This document shows positions 6,299-15,130 of a stretch of 64,000 nucleotides of DNA, piece after piece (the first letter of the stretch is position 1; each line of letters begins with the position of its first letter). The notes under the pieces are model-generated. The model was not told the origin of the DNA, made no database searches, and saw only the letters and a list, made by a program, of their open reading frames with translations. A program made the translations under genes and the position numbers. This DNA is from DASTHG01 sp035491895 (lineage in GTDB: Bacteria; Gemmatimonadota; Gemmatimonadetes; Gemmatimonadales; GWC2-71-9), in the NCBI GenBank assembly GCA_035491895.1, contig DATJJY010000046.1:4338-68337 (forward strand), read 5' to 3'.

Positions 6299-9283
6299 AT
6301 GAATACCACGCGTTTACGTCGACTGTGCGGGTTCGCGCTGTTCGCCGCATTCGCGAGCCTCGCTGCGCCGCTCGTGGCGCAGCAGGGCTCCGTCGCGGGG
6401 CGGGTGACCGACAAGGTCAGCTCGCAGCCGATTCAGGGAGCGGAAGTGCTCCTCTCCGGCACGAACCTGCAGGCTATTACGAACAACGACGGGCGGTATC
6501 GCATCGATCACGTCCCGCCAGGACAGTATCAGGCACAGGTGCGCCTGATCGGCTACGCCATGGGCCAGCAGCCGGTAACCGTCGCCGCGGGTGAGGCCGC
6601 CTCGCTCGATATCGCGATGAGCGCCGCGGCGATCCCCCTCGAGGCACTGGTCGTCAGCGCCACCGGGGAGACGCAGCGGGTGAAGGAGCTGGGCAATGCG
6701 GTCGCCAATATCGCGGCCGACAGCATCACCCAGAAGGCTCCCGTCACGAACGTCGCGGATCTCTTGAACTCCCGCACGCCCGGCCTCCAGGTGATCACAA
6801 GCGGCGGGACGACCGGCAGCGGCACGCGCCTCCGCATCCGTGGTGCCTCGAGTCTCTCGCTCAGCAACGAGCCGATTCTCGTGGTGGACGGGATCCGGGT
6901 GGACAATGAAGCCCAATCGACCTCGATTGGCGTCGGCGGGCAGACGCCGTCCCGGCTGAACGACTTCAACCCGGGAGACGTCGAGGACGTCGAGGTGGTG
7001 AAGGGTCCGTCGGCCGCGGCGCTGTACGGTACCGACGCCGCCAACGGCGTGATTCAGATCCGCACCAAGCAGGGCCGCCCCGGGCCGACGCGCTGGACCT
7101 CGTTCATCGAAGGTGGGGTGTTGAACGACGTCGGCAATTGGCCGGCGAATTACCGCGGCCTCACCGCCGCGGGGGGTGGCTGCTCGCTCGAGCAGCAGAC
7201 TGCCGGGCTGTGCACCGTTGCCCGCCTGCAGACCCTCAACCCGATCGAGCAATTCAGCCCGTTCCGCCAGGGGATCCGCGAGCAGTACGGCCTCTCGGCG
7301 TCGGGCGGCAGCGAGCAGACGACGTTCTACACGTCGGGGAACTTCGAGCGCGAGCGCGGTGTGTTCGCGTCGAACGATCTCCGCAACGTGAGCCTGCGCG
7401 CCAACCTGCACAATCAGCTCAGCCGGCTGATGGACGTCACCGTGTCTACCGGCTACGTGTCGAGCGATCTGAATCTGCCGCAGAACGACAACAACGATCA
7501 GGGCATCCTGCCCAGCGGTCTCCTGGGCACGTCGGATACGTCGCGCAACTTCTGCGCCCAGGGCCACGACTGCCACGGGTACGGGTTCCTGACGCCGCAG
7601 GAGGCGAACCAGATCTTCACGGGCCAGAGCATCGAGCGGTTCACGGGCAGCCTGAACGTGAACTTCCGCCCGGCGAGCTTCCTCACGTTCCGCGGCGTGG
7701 CGGGGACGGACGTCACGAACCAGTCGGACAACGAGACGACGCCCCCCAACACGATTCCGCTCGATCAGGACCGCCTCGACGGCAATCACGTCGCCGATCG
7801 GATCCAGACGTTCACCTATACCGGCAACTTCTCGGGGACGGCGAGCTACAGGCTCTCCCCGACGATCAGCGCCAGCACGACCGCCGGGATGCAGTACACG
7901 AAAGACGTGTTCAACGAAGTCGACGCCTCGGGGCGCAAGCTCGTGGGCGGCACCAACTCGCTCGCGGGCGTCGTCGTGCCCACGGTGGGCGAAAACACCG
8001 ACGAGTTCGTGACGCTCGGCTTCTACGGCCAGCAGCAGGTCAGCTTCAACGACCGGCTCTTCCTCACGGCCGCGCTGCGCGGTGACGATAACTCCGCCTT
8101 CGGGGCGAACTTCAATTTCATCACCTACCCCAAGATCTCAGGATCGTGGGTCATTTCGGACGAGCATTTCTTCCCGCATCCGTCGTGGCTCAGCTCCTTC
8201 CGGCTGCGTGCGGCGTGGGGAAAGTCCGGTCGGCAGCCGGGCCCGAACGACGCGCTGCAGTTCTTCACGCCGGTAGCCGTCGCGGCGACCGGTACGGACG
8301 TACCGGGCGTCACCATCGGCAGCCTGGGGAACGTCGACCTGCGTCCCGAGAAGACACGGGAGGTCGAGGCGGGGTTCGACGCCGATCTGCTGGATCAGGG
8401 CCGCGTCCACTTCGAGTTCACATACTACGACAAGGACTCGCGGGACGCGCTCATCGCGCGCAAGCTGGCGCCGTCGCTCGGCGTGAGCGATACGCGCTTC
8501 CAGAACCTCGGCGAAGTGAGCAACAAGGGCGTCGAGCTGTTGCTCACGGCCCAGGTCATCAACAGCCAGAACCTCGGCTGGAGCCTGTCGGCCAGCGCCT
8601 GGAGCAACAAGAACCGCCTGATCCACCTCGGCCAGGGGATCACGCCGATCATCTTCGGCCTGGGCGGGGCGTCGCAGCGGCATGAAGAGGGTTACCCGTT
8701 GGGCGGGTACTGGGACTACTCCTACACGTTCACCGACGCGAACCACGACGGCCTGATCGACGTCAGTGAGATCACCGTCGCGTCGGCGCAGTCGTTCCAG
8801 GGCTCCACGCAGCCCGACCACGGCGGCACGATCACGTCGGAATTCACGTTCCTGCGGCACTTCCGGTTGTACGGACTGCTCGACGCGCGCTACGGCAACA
8901 AGCTGGACAACAGCACTGAGGAGTTCCGCTGCCTGTTCGGCATCTGCCGCGGCAACCGTGATCCGACGGCATCGCTGGCCGAGCAGGCCGCTTCGGTGTC
9001 GACCCGCAACTTCGGCCTCGAGACGGGCTATTTCGAGGACGCGAGCTTCGTGAAGCTGCGCGAAGTATCGCTGACCTACTCGGCGCCGGAGCAGTGGGCG
9101 CGCCGTATCGGGGCGTCGACGCTGAGCTTCACGGTGACGGGACGGAATCTGCACACGTGGACGAAGTACAAGGGCGTCGACCCCGAGCTGAACAACTCGG
9201 GCCAGACGAACTTCTCGACCGCCGACTTCCTGACGCAGCCGCCGGTGCGGTACTTCATCGGTCGCGTCAACATCACCTTCTGA
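6299..9283 (+). CDS. SusC/RagA-family TonB-dependent outer-membrane transporter
   Basis: 994-residue outer-membrane receptor. A signal peptide (residues 1-27, ending APLVAQ) is followed by a carboxypeptidase-regulatory-like beta-sandwich (~30-110, with GRVTDKVSSQPIQGAEVLL and GRYRIDHVPPGQYQAQV). The plug domain (~125-255) shows LLNSRTPGLQV, PILVVDGIRVDN and EVVKGPSAAALYGTDAANGV. The rest is a 22-strand-type barrel ending in the aromatic VNITF. It imports a large ligand, often an oligosaccharide or peptide, using TonB energy; the ligand is not evident. The SusD partner starts 17 bp downstream. No CAZyme is adjacent, so a glycan substrate is not supported. Confidence 0.93.
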   Translation: MNTTRLRRLCGFALFAAFASLAAPLVAQQGSVAGRVTDKVSSQPIQGAEVLLSGTNLQAITNNDGRYRIDHVPPGQYQAQVRLIGYAMGQQPVTVAAGEAASLDIAMSAAAIPLEALVVSATGETQRVKELGNAVANIAADSITQKAPVTNVADLLNSRTPGLQVITSGGTTGSGTRLRIRGASSLSLSNEPILVVDGIRVDNEAQSTSIGVGGQTPSRLNDFNPGDVEDVEVVKGPSAAALYGTDAANGVIQIRTKQGRPGPTRWTSFIEGGVLNDVGNWPANYRGLTAAGGGCSLEQQTAGLCTVARLQTLNPIEQFSPFRQGIREQYGLSASGGSEQTTFYTSGNFERERGVFASNDLRNVSLRANLHNQLSRLMDVTVSTGYVSSDLNLPQNDNNDQGILPSGLLGTSDTSRNFCAQGHDCHGYGFLTPQEANQIFTGQSIERFTGSLNVNFRPASFLTFRGVAGTDVTNQSDNETTPPNTIPLDQDRLDGNHVADRIQTFTYTGNFSGTASYRLSPTISASTTAGMQYTKDVFNEVDASGRKLVGGTNSLAGVVVPTVGENTDEFVTLGFYGQQQVSFNDRLFLTAALRGDDNSAFGANFNFITYPKISGSWVISDEHFFPHPSWLSSFRLRAAWGKSGRQPGPNDALQFFTPVAVAATGTDVPGVTIGSLGNVDLRPEKTREVEAGFDADLLDQGRVHFEFTYYDKDSRDALIARKLAPSLGVSDTRFQNLGEVSNKGVELLLTAQVINSQNLGWSLSASAWSNKNRLIHLGQGITPIIFGLGGASQRHEEGYPLGGYWDYSYTFTDANHDGLIDVSEITVASAQSFQGSTQPDHGGTITSEFTFLRHFRLYGLLDARYGNKLDNSTEEFRCLFGICRGNRDPTASLAEQAASVSTRNFGLETGYFEDASFVKLREVSLTYSAPEQWARRIGASTLSFTVTGRNLHTWTKYKGVDPELNNSGQTNFSTADFLTQPPVRYFIGRVNITF

Positions 9284-9299
9284 GCCGAGGCACGATACC

Positions 9300-10712
9300 A
9301 TGAGGAACACCATGCAAGTATCAGGCGTGCTGCTCCGGCTCTCACTGCTCGCGGCGGCGTTTTCGCTCGTGCCGCTGGCCGGATGCAACGACCCCCTGCG
9401 GGTCACCGACCCGGACATTCTGACGCCGGGTCAGCTCGGCGACCCCTCTACCCTGCCCACGGTCCGGGCGGGCGCCATCGGCGATTTCTCGTTGGCCTAC
9501 ACCGGTGATGGCTCGGACGGCTCGGGCGGTGTGGAAGGCGTGATCATGTACGGCGGATTGCTCGCCGACGAATGGATCAATTCGGAAACGTTCCCGACGC
9601 GCATCGAAGTCGATGCGCGCCGCACCCAGCTCACCAACGCCGACCTCGATCTGTGGTTCCGCACGCTCTCGCGGTCCCGCCGGTCGGTGGAGAACGCCGC
9701 GGGCCGGTTCGCGCAGCTGGCGACGACCGATCCGGGATATCCCGAGATGCTGTCGTTGTCCGGCTACACGTACTTGTTCTTCGCCGAGAACTTCTGTAAC
9801 GGCGTGCCGATCAGCCAGGCCACGCCGAGCGGGACACTGGTCTACGGTGATCCGCTCACGAACGCACAACTGCTCGATACGGCGATCGCGCGCTTCGATT
9901 CGGCGCTGGCGGTGTCGGGAGATCCCGACATGTCGAGCCTCGCCAGTGTCGGAAAGGGCCGGGCATTGGTGGATCTGGGCAACTTCGCGGCGGCAGCGAC
10001 CGCTGTGAGTGGCGTCCCCACCTCGTTCGCGTACTTCCTGGAGCACTCGGAGAACACCGACCGGGAGAACAACGGGGCGTTCAAGGCCAACGTCCCCGAT
10101 CAACGCTATTCGGCCGCGGACGTGGAAGGAGTCAATGGCTTCCCCTTCCTGTCCGTTCCGGACCCGCGCACGCCGATCGCATTGGATCCGGCGGGGACGG
10201 GATTCGATGGGACGACGCCGCTATACGACAACCTGCGCTACGGTGATCGGAAGTCGTCGATTACCCTGGGTGCGGGCGTCGAAGCACGGCTCATCGAGGC
10301 GGAGGCGGCGCTGCAGGCGGGCGATACGCTCGCGGGCGGTGGGTTCTACACCGCCTTGAACGGCCCTCGGGCGAATCCCGCGGATCGCGGCTACTTCGAC
10401 GCGACCACGCGAGCCGGCACGCCCGCCATCGGCGTGTTGCCGGACCTGACCCCGGTGGATGCGGCGAACGCAGGGGGAGCCGTGAACCTGTTGTTCAACG
10501 AGCGGGCGCGCTGGTTGTGGCTCACGGCACATCGCTTGAGCGATCTGCGGCGGCTGATCCGCCAGTACGGGCGGGCCGCGGACTCCGTGTTCCCGACGGG
10601 GCCGTACTTCAAGGTTCAGTTCCCGCAGTATGGGACGGACGTGAACTTCCCGATCCCGATCGACGAGCAGAACAACCCGAACTTCGCTCAGTGCATCGAC
10701 CGCAATCCCTGA
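9300..10712 (+). CDS. SusD/RagB-family outer-membrane lipoprotein
   Basis: 470-residue partner of the SusC transporter that caps the barrel and binds its ligand at the cell surface. A lipoprotein signal is visible with lipobox LAGC (cysteine near residue 29). The mature part begins NDPLRVTDPDILTP, typical of SusD proteins. Segments such as LSGYTYLFFAENFCNGVP, RLIEAEAALQAGD and LNGPRANPADRG resemble the TPR-based fold, and the end LLFNERARWLWLTAHRLSDL is the usual C-terminal SusD signature. Directly followed by a strong terminator, so susC-susD is a two-gene operon. Confidence 0.92.
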   Translation: MRNTMQVSGVLLRLSLLAAAFSLVPLAGCNDPLRVTDPDILTPGQLGDPSTLPTVRAGAIGDFSLAYTGDGSDGSGGVEGVIMYGGLLADEWINSETFPTRIEVDARRTQLTNADLDLWFRTLSRSRRSVENAAGRFAQLATTDPGYPEMLSLSGYTYLFFAENFCNGVPISQATPSGTLVYGDPLTNAQLLDTAIARFDSALAVSGDPDMSSLASVGKGRALVDLGNFAAAATAVSGVPTSFAYFLEHSENTDRENNGAFKANVPDQRYSAADVEGVNGFPFLSVPDPRTPIALDPAGTGFDGTTPLYDNLRYGDRKSSITLGAGVEARLIEAEAALQAGDTLAGGGFYTALNGPRANPADRGYFDATTRAGTPAIGVLPDLTPVDAANAGGAVNLLFNERARWLWLTAHRLSDLRRLIRQYGRAADSVFPTGPYFKVQFPQYGTDVNFPIPIDEQNNPNFAQCIDRNP

Positions 10713-10733
10713 GCGAAGTGCCGAGGTGAAATC

Positions 10734-10769
10734 GAGCGGGGGCCGAAGTGGCCCCCGCTCTGCTTTTTC
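10734..10769 (+). terminator. Rho-independent terminator of the susCD operon
   Basis: Perfect 11-bp stem GAGCGGGGGCC (10734-10744) with GGCCCCCGCTC (10750-10760), a 5-nt loop, then TGCTTTTTC. It ends at the stop codon of the facing gene, so it may also terminate that gene from the other side. Confidence 0.92.
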
Positions 10770-11211
10770 AGGATTCGGGACCGCGCTTGGTGTGAATTTC
10801 GATGACGCCGCTCGCGGCGTTCGTGCCGTAGTAGGTCGTCCCTTCGATCCCCGACATGATGTTGATCGTCTGGATCTGCCCGGCGGGGATCTGGCTCAGC
10901 ACCTTCCAATCGGCCGAGCGCACGCCGTCGAGCACGACGACCGGCGCGTCCTCCAGATAGATGCTCGAGCGGCCATGCCAATGAATCCGCACCGGGTTGC
11001 CGTTGCGGTCTTCCTCGAGCGTCAGCATCGGCGCCTCGTGTTTCAGCACCTCCCAGGCGTTGTTGCTCCCCGAGCGCTCGATCTGGGCGGCGGTGATCAG
11101 CTTACCGCCGGTGTTCGGCCCGGCACTCGAATGCCGGGACGTGGCATGCGAACAGCCCAGCGCCCAGAGCAGGCAGACGACGCCGACTGCGGACCGACGG
11201 AACAGGGTCAT
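10768..11211 (-). CDS. Stand-alone TonB-plug lipoprotein
   Basis: 147-residue protein with a lipoprotein signal (lipobox ALGC at residue ~20). The rest matches only the plug domain of TonB-dependent receptors: VVVLDGVRSADWKVLSQI, then INIMSGIEGTTYYGTNAASG, then VIEIHTKRG. The barrel is absent. It is convergent with susCD and shares its terminator. Its start has a good GGGAGG ribosome site. The function of isolated plug proteins is unsettled; it may modulate or mimic a receptor plug. Confidence 0.8.
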   Translation of the reverse strand: MTLFRRSAVGVVCLLWALGCSHATSRHSSAGPNTGGKLITAAQIERSGSNNAWEVLKHEAPMLTLEEDRNGNPVRIHWHGRSSIYLEDAPVVVLDGVRSADWKVLSQIPAGQIQTINIMSGIEGTTYYGTNAASGVIEIHTKRGPES

Positions 11212-11334
11212 GGGACCTCCCGGGAGGAACGCCTGGGTTTTGTGCTCGAAACTAATAGTCGGTGGCGCCGCGCCGCCGGGTCAAGGGTGAGCGCCTGCCA
11301 CTTCCAGCGTTGAGTCGGTATCTTCTTCACCCGC

Positions 11335-11408
11335 GCGCCAGTAGCTCAGCTGGATAGAGCGTCGGCCTCCGGAGCCGAAGGTCGTGGGTTCGAATCCCGC
11401 CTGGCGCA
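11335..11408 (+). tRNA. tRNA-Arg (CCG)
   Basis: A 74-nt cloverleaf: acceptor GCGCCAG/CTGGCGC, anticodon stem TCGGC/GCCGA with loop CTCCGGA (anticodon CCG), and T-arm GTGGG-TTCGAAT-CCCGC. Isolated gene, no encoded CCA. Confidence 0.96.
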
Positions 11409-11511
11409 TTGGCTGACTCTGCTCCCCTCCCCCACGCTGCCGTGCCGTATCCCGGGAACACCGCCGTCACAGCGTCGTACTACGCGCGAACAACTCATCG
11501 AAGAGGCTGAC

Positions 11512-11601
11512 ATGAAGCTCGCCATGGCGCTGGTGGCACTGGCCGCACGCGATGCGAATGGGACCGTGCTGCAACGGCTGAACTTCACGGTCGGCCAGTA
11601 G
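11512..11601 (+). CDS. Possible 29-residue leader peptide upstream of the M23 peptidase gene
   Basis: A short frame MKLAMALVALAARDANG... ends TVGQ and stops at TAG 11599-11601. It has a plausible ribosome site (AAGAGG five bases before ATG). Its stop codon overlaps the AGGAGG that would serve the next gene, a layout that allows translational coupling. I do not recognise the peptide; it could also be the tail of a decayed gene, because the frame stays open upstream without a start. Confidence 0.35.
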   Translation: MKLAMALVALAARDANGTVLQRLNFTVGQ

Positions 11602-11609
11602 GAGGAGCT

Positions 11610-12497
11610 CTGGAGCTCAAGGTCCTGGGACCGGCCCTGCTGCTCGCCTCACTCAGCGCACTTGCTGGACAAGGAAAGCAGGACGGCGTTCGCGTGGCAT
11701 GGCGACCTGCCAGGCCGCTGCAGGGCTCGCTCGTGGTGGTCGGCGTGCGCGCTGCCCCGGTGGACAGTGTGCACGCGGTCCTGGGGGAGCTGGCGGGTAA
11801 GCCGCTCCATTTCGAGCTCATCGACGGCTGGTTTCGGGCGATCGGCGCCGTGCCGCTCGACGCCGGGGCCCGCACCCAGGCGCGGATAGTGATCGAGTGG
11901 ATTGGGGGGGTTCGGGATACGGTGATTCGCAGCGTGTCGGTGGCCCGCCGGCGGTCATCAAGCGAGCGACTGCGGACGGACCCGGATTTCGTGACACCGC
12001 CCGATTCCGTCGCGCCACGTCTCGCGAGCGAGCGCGCGCTGGTGCGCGGCCTGCACCGCCGGTCCCACGACGTGCCGCGCCTGTGGCGGGAGCCGTTCCG
12101 GCTGCCCCATCCCGGACCGACGGAGGATGAATTCGGGATCCGCCGCATCTTCAACGGCCGGCTGCGCAGCCGGCACCTCGGTGTGGATTTTTCAGCCCGG
12201 CGCGGTGACAGCGTCGTCGCCACGAACCGCGGCGTCGTGGCGTACGCGGGCGATCTCTACTTCAGCGGCACGACGATCTTCCTCGAGCACGGGGCCGGTT
12301 TGCTCACGGCATACCTCCACCTCAGCCAGGTCCTGGTCGCGCCGGGCGACACGGTCTCGGCGGGCCAACTCATCGGCCTCGTCGGGGCGTCGGGCCGGGT
12401 CACCGGCCCGCATCTGCATTGGTCCACATCCTACGGCGGCGTGGCGGTCGATCCCATGAGCCTCCTGAAACTCGACCTGGCCGCACCGCTGCCCTGA
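11610..12497 (+). CDS. M23-family murein endopeptidase (LytM domain)
   Basis: Secreted zinc peptidase predicted to cut peptidoglycan cross-links. The C-terminal LytM domain has the zinc motif HLGVDF (H-x3-D), then TAYLHLSQ, then GPHLHW. Upstream residues form a ~150-residue N-terminal beta-rich part. The frame contains no ATG, GTG or TTG between the upstream stop and GTG 11694; starting there would remove the signal peptide. I therefore place the start at CTG 11610, four bases after AGGAGG. This gives LELKVLGPALLLASLSALAG, a good signal sequence, and a 295-residue protein. The start is the uncertain point; the function is secure. Confidence 0.82.
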   Translation: MELKVLGPALLLASLSALAGQGKQDGVRVAWRPARPLQGSLVVVGVRAAPVDSVHAVLGELAGKPLHFELIDGWFRAIGAVPLDAGARTQARIVIEWIGGVRDTVIRSVSVARRRSSSERLRTDPDFVTPPDSVAPRLASERALVRGLHRRSHDVPRLWREPFRLPHPGPTEDEFGIRRIFNGRLRSRHLGVDFSARRGDSVVATNRGVVAYAGDLYFSGTTIFLEHGAGLLTAYLHLSQVLVAPGDTVSAGQLIGLVGASGRVTGPHLHWSTSYGGVAVDPMSLLKLDLAAPLP

Positions 12498-12543
12498 CGC
12501 GTGTGCCCTTGTGGACTGAGCCGTCCCGGGAGCGCCTGGTGCC

Positions 12544-14943
12544 CTATTCCTGCCGCAGCGCCTCGAGGGGATTCACCCGAGCCGCTCGGCGCGATGGCGC
12601 CCACGCAGCTGCACCACACACCAGCAACACCGTCACCACGCCGAACACGTATCCCGACGGATCGAAGGTGTTCACGATCACGAGCACCGACTGGAACAGC
12701 TTCGAGACGGCGAGCGCCAGTACGCCGCCGGCCACGATTCCTACCACGGCATACCGCAACGATTGCCGCAGCACCTGGCCCACGACGATCGGCCCGCTCG
12801 CCCCGAGCGCTATCCGAATGCCGATCTCCTTGGTCCGTTGCGCCACCACATACGAAAGGAGACCGTAGATACCGATCAGCGTGAGCAAGAGCGCAACCAC
12901 GCCGATAGCGGACGAGACGAGGGAAAAAATCCGAAACGGCCAGCGCTGCGTCGCCAGGTAGTCGTCGAGCGTGTGCATTTCGACAACCGCACTCGGATCG
13001 ACGGCCTCGAGATCGCGGTCGATCACGCGCCGCGCCTGGCTCACATCACCCGTCACACGGGCCACGATCTTCGCGCCTTGGGCTTCGGAGGACGTCGGGT
13101 AATAGATGACGGGCCGATCGAGACCAGTGCCGATCCAGCCGCTCACGGCGTTGCGCGAGACGCCGATGACCTGCGCGAACCGGACGCGAGCCAGCGGCGA
13201 TCCGCGGGGCGGCTCGGCGCTCTGCTCCACGAACTGCCCGATCGGATCGCCCGTCGGCCACAGCGCGTGCGCCGCCGCTTTGCTCACGACGGCGACAGCC
13301 GCCCCACTGCGCTCCTCGTCGGCGCTGAACGCGCGGCCGCCCATGATGGGAATGTCGAGCACGCGAAAGAAACCGGCGTCCACGAAATCGACGGCGACGA
13401 CCGTGATCTGTGGCGTCCCCGTCGCGCGCACGCCGAGCGACGGGTACATGCCGTCCAGCGCTGACTGGGACGACGAGCCGATGAGGGAGACGGTCGGCTC
13501 GGAGCGCAGGCGTCGCAGCGCCGGGCCGCGGGCCCGGTCGTCGAGGTCGAGCTGAACGACGTCGCGTGTGCGCATCCCCGTCGGGAGGCGATCGGCCTTG
13601 CGAGTCCCGCCAATCAGGACGCCGGTGACCATGAGCAGCAGCGAGCAGACTCCGATCTGGACCACCACCAGAGCCGCACGCAGGCGGCCCGGTCGGACGG
13701 CCGTGCAGAACTCGCCGCGAGATGCCTGCAGCACGTTGGTCCGCGTGGCCTGGAGCGCCGGCAGCAACCCGAAGGCGAGTGCCGATGCGAGGGCAGCCAG
13801 CAGCACGAACGCGAAGACTCGCAGGTCAGGAGACAGTGGGATGACCCGCAGGTAGGACACGAACTCGCCCGGGGCGCTCGCGTACATGATCCGCACAGCG
13901 GCGTCGAGGATCCATTGTGAGAGGACAAATCCCAGCACTGCGGCCGGGATCGCCAGGAGCGCGCTCTCGGTCAGCAACTGGCGCACGAGCTGTGCGCGTG
14001 CCGCGCCGAGCGCCAGACGAATTCCGATCTCTCGCTGCCGCGCGATGCCGCGAGCGAGCATGACGTTCGCGACATTCGCGCAGGCGATGAGCAGGACCAG
14101 AACGAATGCGACCCCCGCCGGAGTGAACAGAGCGATCGTCTCAGCCGTGAGCGGAATTGCGCTCGCCGCCGACACCAGCTGGACGTTGGTCCAGCGGAGC
14201 GAATCCGGCAGGCTTGCCGTCGCGCGGGCCGCCCATGTCGCGAGCGCCGCGTGTGCCTGGGAAGCGTCAACCCCCGCCTGCAACCGCAGGGTGACCGAGA
14301 GAACCTCCGGCTCGGTGACGCTGAACAGATCCGCTGTTCCCTCGAGTCGACTGTAGAGCGTCACCGGAGCCCAGAAATCGGCCGGGATCGGACCGAGGCC
14401 GGTGAAGCGCGCTCCCGTCACCCCCACAACGGTGACGGGAATGCCGTGCAGCAGGATCTTTCTGCCCACCACGGCGGAGTCGCCGCCGAACTTCGCCTGC
14501 CAGGCGCCGTAGCCGAGCAGCACCACCGGCTCGCCGTCCGGCGGGGTCGCATCCTCCGGGAGGAGCGGCCGACCCAGGATCGGCGCAGCCCCAAGCACGG
14601 TGAACGCGTCGCCAGACACCGCCTGGCCGAGCAGCGGGCGGCCCTCGAAGCGCGGCTGTATGGAAGCGTGCGCGAAACCCTCCCTCGCAACGGGCAGCGC
14701 CCGCAGCTCCCGGTACTGCCGCCACGAGAGTCGCCGCCCCACCCCGCGCCGGTCCTGGAAGAACACTTCGTAGAGCGCCCCGGGATCGCGCACGGCGAGC
14801 GACCGCAGGACATAAGCGTCGAACACGGTGAAGACGCTCGTATTGAGTCCGAGGCCGAGCGCGATGGTGAGCACGACCGTCAGCGCGAACGCCGGCGAGC
14901 GGCGGAATCCGCGCAGTGCGACGCGGATGTCCTGGAGGAGCAT
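12544..14943 (-). CDS. ADOP-type FtsX/MacB-like ABC permease
   Basis: 799-residue membrane protein of the duplicated permease type found mostly in Acidobacteria and Gemmatimonadota. N-terminal MLLQDIRVALRGFRRSPAFA begins the first transmembrane helix, followed by a MacB-like periplasmic domain. Three central helices follow (AGVAFVLVLLIACANVANVM, then IGIRLALGAARAQLVRQLL), then a second periplasmic domain and a second FtsX unit near the C-terminus (KEIGIRIALGASG). No ATPase gene is adjacent, as is usual for this orphan class. I chose ATG 14943 because GAGG lies eight bases upstream; ATGs at 14949 and 14967 lack a usable site. Cargo unknown. Confidence 0.85.
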   Translation of the reverse strand: MLLQDIRVALRGFRRSPAFALTVVLTIALGLGLNTSVFTVFDAYVLRSLAVRDPGALYEVFFQDRRGVGRRLSWRQYRELRALPVAREGFAHASIQPRFEGRPLLGQAVSGDAFTVLGAAPILGRPLLPEDATPPDGEPVVLLGYGAWQAKFGGDSAVVGRKILLHGIPVTVVGVTGARFTGLGPIPADFWAPVTLYSRLEGTADLFSVTEPEVLSVTLRLQAGVDASQAHAALATWAARATASLPDSLRWTNVQLVSAASAIPLTAETIALFTPAGVAFVLVLLIACANVANVMLARGIARQREIGIRLALGAARAQLVRQLLTESALLAIPAAVLGFVLSQWILDAAVRIMYASAPGEFVSYLRVIPLSPDLRVFAFVLLAALASALAFGLLPALQATRTNVLQASRGEFCTAVRPGRLRAALVVVQIGVCSLLLMVTGVLIGGTRKADRLPTGMRTRDVVQLDLDDRARGPALRRLRSEPTVSLIGSSSQSALDGMYPSLGVRATGTPQITVVAVDFVDAGFFRVLDIPIMGGRAFSADEERSGAAVAVVSKAAAHALWPTGDPIGQFVEQSAEPPRGSPLARVRFAQVIGVSRNAVSGWIGTGLDRPVIYYPTSSEAQGAKIVARVTGDVSQARRVIDRDLEAVDPSAVVEMHTLDDYLATQRWPFRIFSLVSSAIGVVALLLTLIGIYGLLSYVVAQRTKEIGIRIALGASGPIVVGQVLRQSLRYAVVGIVAGGVLALAVSKLFQSVLVIVNTFDPSGYVFGVVTVLLVCGAAAWAPSRRAARVNPLEALRQE

Positions 14944-15130
14944 GCCCATGACCTCGAACGAAAGCACACACTATACCGGCGGACCGGTCGGAGGCAACAC
15001 AAAGCCCGAGAAGGAAGTACGGACGCTTCAGCCGGACGTCGCGTCCCGCCGGACGCCCGCTTCTGGGACACTCCGTCCCACAAGCGCACAGGTGGCGACT
15101 CCGGTGACGGAGCCATATCATGGCCCCGTG

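Noticed and set aside
12544..14943. MacB tripartite macrolide exporter
   Set aside because: There is no ATPase domain or adjacent ATPase/MacA gene, and the permease unit is duplicated; ADOP family is the better fit.
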